This document shows positions 6,458 through 9,272 of a stretch of DNA of 9,272 bases, piece after piece; the first letter of the stretch is position 1; the number at the start of each line of letters is the position of its first letter. The position numbers and the translations under genes were made by a program. The stretch comes from an uncultured Rhizobiaceae group bacterium (GTDB lineage: Bacteria; Pseudomonadota; Alphaproteobacteria; Rhizobiales; Rhizobiaceae). Under the pieces are notes generated by a model. That model was not told the origin of the DNA. It ran no database searches and was given only the letters and a program-made list of their open reading frames with translations. The stretch lies in contig CALFBU010000146.1 in the NCBI GenBank assembly GCA_937951455.1, positions 1-9,272 of the forward strand. The letters run 5' to 3'.

Positions 6458-7375
6458 TTGGCAGGCAAACACACACCACCACCTCCAGGCCTTCCTGAAA
6501 ATCTGGATGAAAAGAAACAACTGGCCGAACAGTGGTTTCAAAAAATCCGAGATGACATTTGTGCAAGCTTTGAACAGCTGGAAGACACACTGGAAGGCCC
6601 AATGTCTGACCAAGAGCCAGGCCGTTTTGTACGTAAAGATTGGCAAAGGGAAGAAGGCCACGGCGGCGGCGGCACCATGTCCATGATGTATGGACGTGTT
6701 TTCGAAAAAGTCGGCGTTCATACCTCAACCGTGCATGGTGAACTTTCAGAAGATTTCCGGAAGCAAATTCCGGGCGCAGACGAAAACCCGCAATTCTGGG
6801 CGTCAGGCATTTCGCTCATCGCACACCCGCAAAACCCGAACGTACCCGCCGTGCACATGAATACGCGCATGGTCGTCACCACAAGCCAATGGTTTGGCGG
6901 CGGCGCAGATCTTACCCCGGTTCTGGACGCAAGACGAACCCAAGAAGACGAAGACACACGCGTCTTCCACCGCGGCATGAAATTCGCCTGCGATCGTCAC
7001 GCGGTTGCAAATTATGATGAATATAAAGAATGGTGCGACGAGTATTTCTATCTCAAACACCGAGACGAAATGCGCGGCATCGGCGGTATCTTCTATGACT
7101 ACTTGCATTCAGACGAAGAAAAAGGCGGCTGGGACGCAGACTTCGCCTTCACCCAAGACGTAGGCCGCGCCTTTAATGTGGTTTATCCTGCCCTCGTGAT
7201 GAAAAACATGAACAAGACCTGGACGGACGAACAACGCGAAGAACAGCTCGTGCGCCGTGGTCGCTACGTCGAGTTCAACCTGCTCTACGACAGAGGGACA
7301 ATCTTCGGCCTGAAAACCGGCGGCAACGTGGAAACAATCCTAAGCTCCATGCCACCAGAAGTGAAGTGGCCATAA
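6458..7375 (+). CDS. hemF: oxygen-dependent coproporphyrinogen III oxidase
   Basis: HemF oxidatively decarboxylates two propionate side chains of coproporphyrinogen III to give protoporphyrinogen IX, using O2, in the haem pathway; it is a soluble homodimer. Diagnostic stretches, numbered from the TTG start: GRFVRKDW (55-62), MNTRM (134-138), [10 protein letters not shown] (145-154), FYLKHRDE (197-204), [10 protein letters not shown] (206-215), [12 protein letters not shown] (270-281) and FGLKTGGN (283-290). The family is about 300 residues long. The TTG at 6458 gives 305 residues and has GGGGAA upstream. The frame continues to an ATG at 6341, giving 344, but those 39 extra residues are not HemF-like, lack a ribosome binding site and would run through the Fnr-type box, so I prefer TTG. 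Gene identity is firm, start less so. A strong terminator follows. Confidence 0.96.
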   Translation: MAGKHTPPPPGLPENLDEKKQLAEQWFQKIRDDICASFEQLEDTLEGPMSDQEPGRFVRKDWQREEGHGGGGTMSMMYGRVFEKVGVHTSTVHGELSEDFRKQIPGADENPQFWASGISLIAHPQNPNVPAVHMNTRMVVTTSQWFGGGADLTPVLDARRTQEDEDTRVFHRGMKFACDRHAVANYDEYKEWCDEYFYLKHRDEMRGIGGIFYDYLHSDEEKGGWDADFAFTQDVGRAFNVVYPALVMKNMNKTWTDEQREEQLVRRGRYVEFNLLYDRGTIFGLKTGGNVETILSSMPPEVKWP

Positions 7376-7383
7376 GAACCAAA

Positions 7384-7408
7384 AAAGCCCAAACATTGTT
7401 TGGGCTTT
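7384..7408. terminator. bidirectional intrinsic terminator
   Basis: AAAGCCCAAAC (7384-7394) and GTTTGGGCTTT (7398-7408) form a perfect 11-bp stem around a 3-base loop, nine bases after the hemF stop. On the plus strand GTCATTTTT follows; on the minus strand a run of six T follows directly (complement of A 7381-7386). It should therefore end both hemF and the convergent small membrane protein gene, more strongly in the minus direction. Confidence 0.9.
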
Positions 7409-7430
7409 GTCATTTTTATAATCTGATTTC

Positions 7431-7574
7431 TTAATATACGAAAAAGAAGATAAACGCTGCAATAACAGCCAGTGCCATAGATGCAAAAAGAATGTATCGC
7501 ACTGTTCCAGAAGTTCTGCCCTGACGCACTTCTACGCGGTCGTGTTCATTGCTATCATTATTTTCATTTGTCAT
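7431..7574 (-). CDS. small single-pass membrane protein of unknown function
   Basis: A short frame too small for common length cut-offs encodes 47 residues (49 if started two codons earlier at 7580). The N-terminal half is hydrophilic and acidic/Asn-rich (MTNENNDSNEHDRVEV), followed by RQGRTSGTVRY and one hydrophobic helix of about 17 residues (ILFASMALAVIAAFIFFFV) ending Y-stop. The positive residues before the helix suggest the N-terminus faces the cytoplasm. AAGAGGGG (complement of 7581-7588) is a strong ribosome binding site; spacing favours the ATG at 7574 over that at 7580. The stop lies just before the bidirectional terminator. I recall similar short RQG...VRY plus membrane-helix proteins in rhizobia, but no function. 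Confidence 0.75.
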   Translation of the reverse strand: MTNENNDSNEHDRVEVRQGRTSGTVRYILFASMALAVIAAFIFFFVY

Positions 7575-7649
7575 TGTCATCCCCTCTTAGAATACATTTT
7601 CGAAACGCTTAGCAAGGAAAGACACTTTCTACAAGCAAAGATAGATGCA

Positions 7650-8117
7650 CTAAGTTCTTTCCGGAACATCGCCCATGTTGATGATATCATACTTGAGCGA
7701 TAAAGCTTCCATTTTGGCAGGGTCATTCAAGTCCTCATTACTCATCGACCCCATTTCTGCAAGAAACTTGTCAAACCCGGAAGGCTGATAAATCATCAAC
7801 ATGCGCGCTTTATCACTTTCCTGATTAACGACACAGGCGTGAGGGATGCCTGGTGGAATATGCAAGCAACTTCCTGCTTCTGCAGTTATCCAATCGCCAT
7901 CAATATAAAAATCAAGACTGCCTTCAAGGATATAAAATGTTTCAGCATGATGATCGTGGCGATGCAGCCCAAGCTCAAAAGTTGCTTTTAGGTTATCTTC
8001 CATCAACGTATATTGGCCGCCAGTATCTTCTGCAGATACTTTTACGAAGGTATGGTCATTTTCCCATTGATAATTCGTACCCGCACCAGGTTTTAAAAAT
8101 GAATATTGATTGTTCAT
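7650..8117 (-). CDS. cupin domain-containing protein
   Basis: A 155-residue single-domain cupin. Motif 1 is seen as H52-R-H54, then E59 and G66; motif 2 as G82, P88-P-G90, H93 and N98. The metal ligands H52, H54, E59 and H93 are all present, so a bound divalent metal and a quercetinase-like, isomerase or small-molecule-sensing role are possible; the substrate is unknown. The C-terminal tail after about residue 112 (PSGFDKFLAEMG) is typical of the cupins annotated as quercetin 2,3-dioxygenase-like. No signal peptide, so it is cytoplasmic. The ATG is preceded by a doubled GGAG (complement of 8121-8129). It follows the two SnoaL-like genes on the same strand with a 97-bp gap containing a palindrome, so it may have its own promoter. 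Confidence 0.88.
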   Translation of the reverse strand: MNNQYSFLKPGAGTNYQWENDHTFVKVSAEDTGGQYTLMEDNLKATFELGLHRHDHHAETFYILEGSLDFYIDGDWITAEAGSCLHIPPGIPHACVVNQESDKARMLMIYQPSGFDKFLAEMGSMSNEDLNDPAKMEALSLKYDIINMGDVPERT

Positions 8118-8171
8118 AGCTCCTACTCCAAGTCATATTGTTCTATGAAAATGATAGATCTTTCGACGCAT

Positions 8172-8191
8172 TAGAAATTGTCAGATTTCTA
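8172..8191. repeat. inverted repeat TAGAAAT-N6-ATTTCTA upstream of the cupin gene
   Basis: TAGAAAT (8172-8178) and ATTTCTA (8185-8191) are perfect 7-base inverse copies around TGTCAG. The site lies 55 bp upstream of the cupin start and 24 bp after the stop of the preceding gene. There is no T-run after it on the minus strand, so it reads better as an operator than as a terminator. Confidence 0.35.
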
Positions 8192-8214
8192 GGGCAGTTT
8201 GGCAATAACGAGAC

Positions 8215-8709
8215 TCATCTACCATGATAAGCTTGACTAACGGCAAAGCTATCTTCAAACCAATTCCAAAGTACAACTTTTTCCTCACGCACTTTTGCGC
8301 GTAGAGCAAAAGTAAATTCACCTGTCTCCTGACCCGTTTTAGTGGCAACTGCATTCATCCTACCAAATACGGCAACCGTATCTCCAGATGCAAACGCATC
8401 AGTGTTTTTCCAAAGCCTAGTTTCCAAATTCGATGAAAAAACGCCTAGAAACTTAAAAATTGCTTCTTTACCTTTTGTCTCTCCTATCCACGGCAGGCTA
8501 GGATCACCTTCGTTATGCCAAATCATATCATCGGCCATCAAATCTGTCATAGCAGCCATATCACCTTTACCCATAGCCATCATGAAAGCCATTACGACAT
8601 TAAAAGAGTTTTGTGTTTCATCGTCCGTATTTTGTGCTTTTGCTTGATTAATAATTCCAAACGCTAAGGCAGCACTCATTGATGTTTTTAATATTGTTCT
8701 ACGTTTCAT
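8215..8709 (-). CDS. exported SnoaL-like/NTF2-fold protein with Tat-type signal
   Basis: A 164-residue protein whose N-terminus KRRTILK (2-8), followed by a mildly hydrophobic stretch and AKA-Q (23-26), looks like a twin-arginine (Tat) signal peptide with cleavage after A25. The mature part fits the nuclear transport factor 2/ketosteroid-isomerase-like fold: a helical start with DLMADDMIWHNEG (56-68), PWIGETKGKEAI (73-84) and strands ending LWNWFEDSFAV (147-157). These proteins bind or convert small hydrophobic compounds, but substrate and activity are unknown. Residues 40-62 are unusually rich in methionine (eight Met). The ATG follows GAGGA. It lies 65 bp after the other SnoaL-like gene, with a hairpin between, and probably belongs to the same transcription unit. 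Confidence 0.8.
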   Translation of the reverse strand: MKRRTILKTSMSAALAFGIINQAKAQNTDDETQNSFNVVMAFMMAMGKGDMAAMTDLMADDMIWHNEGDPSLPWIGETKGKEAIFKFLGVFSSNLETRLWKNTDAFASGDTVAVFGRMNAVATKTGQETGEFTFALRAKVREEKVVLWNWFEDSFAVSQAYHGR

Positions 8710-8736
8710 AATTCCTCGCTTAAATTAAATTGTAAA

Positions 8737-8765
8737 TTCTGCCAAAAGTTGATCTTTCGGCAGAA
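8737..8765 (-). terminator. intercistronic hairpin between the two SnoaL-like genes
   Basis: On the minus strand TTCTGCCGAAAG (8765-8754) pairs with CTTTTGGCAGAA (8748-8737) around the loop ATCAA, giving a continuous 12-pair stem with one G-U pair. It begins nine bases after the stop of the upstream gene and is followed by TTTACAATTT, a weak T-tract. It could be a partial terminator/attenuator or an mRNA-stabilising 3' stem. Confidence 0.6.
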
Positions 8766-8774
8766 GTTTTAAGT

Positions 8775-9254
8775 TCAGTTAGCACTGAGTTGCTGTAAGG
8801 CGCCTGCCCAATCTTCAACGTGATATGTGCGAACAATCTTGTCGTCTTCCAAAGTGTGAATATCGATGGTCATAATATCAAAACTCTTACCCTTGCCATC
8901 AACACCAAACATCGGTCCATTTGGCGTGCCCGTTGCACGACTACGAACAATAACACGGTTGCCATCCTGCAACATTTCTTCGACAGCCCACTTCATGTCA
9001 GGAATCAGTTGACCAAAACCGCCAAGCTGACCAATGAACTGATCACGTGTTTTTATCTTGCCGGAGTAATCTCCGATACTTTCCCAACCTTCTACGGTAG
9101 AACCTTTAAACGTTTCAGCATGAGAGGCCGATGAAGGATTGCTAAGATAGTCATAGAAAGTCTGCACAACATCTTTGTCACCTGCAAAAGCGGCAGTTGT
9201 CATTGACGCTGCAGCAAAAGCAATGGATGCCAAGGTAATTCTAAGCTTTTTCAT
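8775..9254 (-). CDS. exported SnoaL-like polyketide cyclase family protein (Sec signal)
   Basis: A 159-residue protein with a classic Sec signal peptide: MKKLR, a hydrophobic core (about residues 7-18), and AFA-G (22-25), with cleavage after A24. The mature part has the SnoaL/ester-cyclase pattern: an early TFYDYL helix (32-37), VEEMLQDGNRVIVRSRATGT (91-110), the loop GKGKSFDIMTIDIHTLEDDKI (split around 120-140), and the C-terminal YHVEDWAGAL (144-153), in which H145 and D148 sit where this family carries active-site residues. It is likely periplasmic and may bind or convert a small molecule, but no substrate is evident and no biosynthetic cluster surrounds it. The start has a strong AGGAG (complement of 9261-9265). 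It is the first gene of the minus-strand group seen here; its promoter lies beyond the edge. Confidence 0.87.
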   Translation of the reverse strand: MKKLRITLASIAFAAASMTTAAFAGDKDVVQTFYDYLSNPSSASHAETFKGSTVEGWESIGDYSGKIKTRDQFIGQLGGFGQLIPDMKWAVEEMLQDGNRVIVRSRATGTPNGPMFGVDGKGKSFDIMTIDIHTLEDDKIVRTYHVEDWAGALQQLSAN

Positions 9255-9272
9255 AATCTTCTCCTTTTGATT

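Noticed and set aside
6414..6686. 90-residue plus-strand frame starting MDKSSQPQS, possibly a hemF start displaced by a frameshift
   Set aside because: It stays in a different frame from hemF, and the TTG at 6458 gives a complete HemF without invoking a frameshift.
6803..7108. 101-residue minus-strand frame inside hemF
   Set aside because: Antisense to strongly conserved HemF motifs, with no ribosome binding site or recognisable features.
7617..7629. GAAAG-ACA-CTTTC mini-hairpin between the cupin and the small membrane protein gene
   Set aside because: A 5-bp stem with no T-tract; easily found by chance, although termination of the cupin mRNA somewhere here is likely.
8153..8759. Shared GATCTTTCG near 8157 and at 8751-8759, as a possible regulatory repeat
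   Set aside because: Only about nine bases are shared, one copy is inside the intercistronic hairpin, and no further copies or fixed spacing were seen.

Overview
The window looks like chromosomal DNA of an alphaproteobacterium, probably of the order Hyphomicrobiales (rhizobia and relatives). The basis is the sequence style of HemF, TrmL and the ECF sigma factor start, and an Fnr/FixK-type box of the TTGAY-N4-RTCAA form. The exact taxon cannot be read from the sequence. I saw no rRNA or tRNA gene, insertion sequence, integrase, CRISPR array or attachment site. Most genes are ordinary; the less ordinary material lies in the gaps between them.

Layout. (1) Positions 1-84, minus strand: the first 28 codons of an ECF-type sigma factor that runs off the left edge. 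(2) 211-3923, minus: two full-length ABC exporter half-transporters two bases apart, very probably a heterodimeric exporter operon. (3) 3958-4407, plus: trmL, a tRNA wobble-base 2'-O-methyltransferase, divergent from the ABC operon with only 34 bp between start codons. (4) 4521-5977, plus: two short-chain dehydrogenases (SDRs) joined by an ATGA start/stop overlap. They follow a leader with a long inverted repeat that can hide the first gene's ribosome binding site. (5) 5986-6315, minus: a small basic protein of unknown function, convergent with the SDR pair. (6) 6458-7375, plus: hemF, oxygen-dependent coproporphyrinogen III oxidase. The upstream ATG at 6341 is probably not its start; a TTG at 6458 fits the family length and has a ribosome binding site. 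That leaves a 142-bp divergent control region holding a palindrome and a good Fnr/FixK-type box. (7) 7384-7408: a strong bidirectional terminator shared by hemF and a convergent 47-49-residue membrane protein gene (7431-7574, minus). (8) 7650-9254, minus: a cupin and two exported NTF2-fold/SnoaL-like proteins, one with a Sec-type and one with a Tat-type signal peptide, with hairpins in the gaps.

How the genes fit together. The ABC pair forms one export machine. HemF does the aerobic step of haem synthesis, so an oxygen-responsive site in front of it makes physiological sense. The two SDRs are probably made in fixed ratio and may act on the same or successive substrates; their cofactor-binding residues differ. 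The SnoaL/SnoaL/cupin group is a plausible small-molecule or stress-related accessory module, but its substrate cannot be deduced. No clearly new multi-gene system is visible. The best candidates for undescribed biology are the SDR leader RNA, the hemF control region, the unrecognised small genes, and the Sec/Tat pair of NTF2-like proteins.
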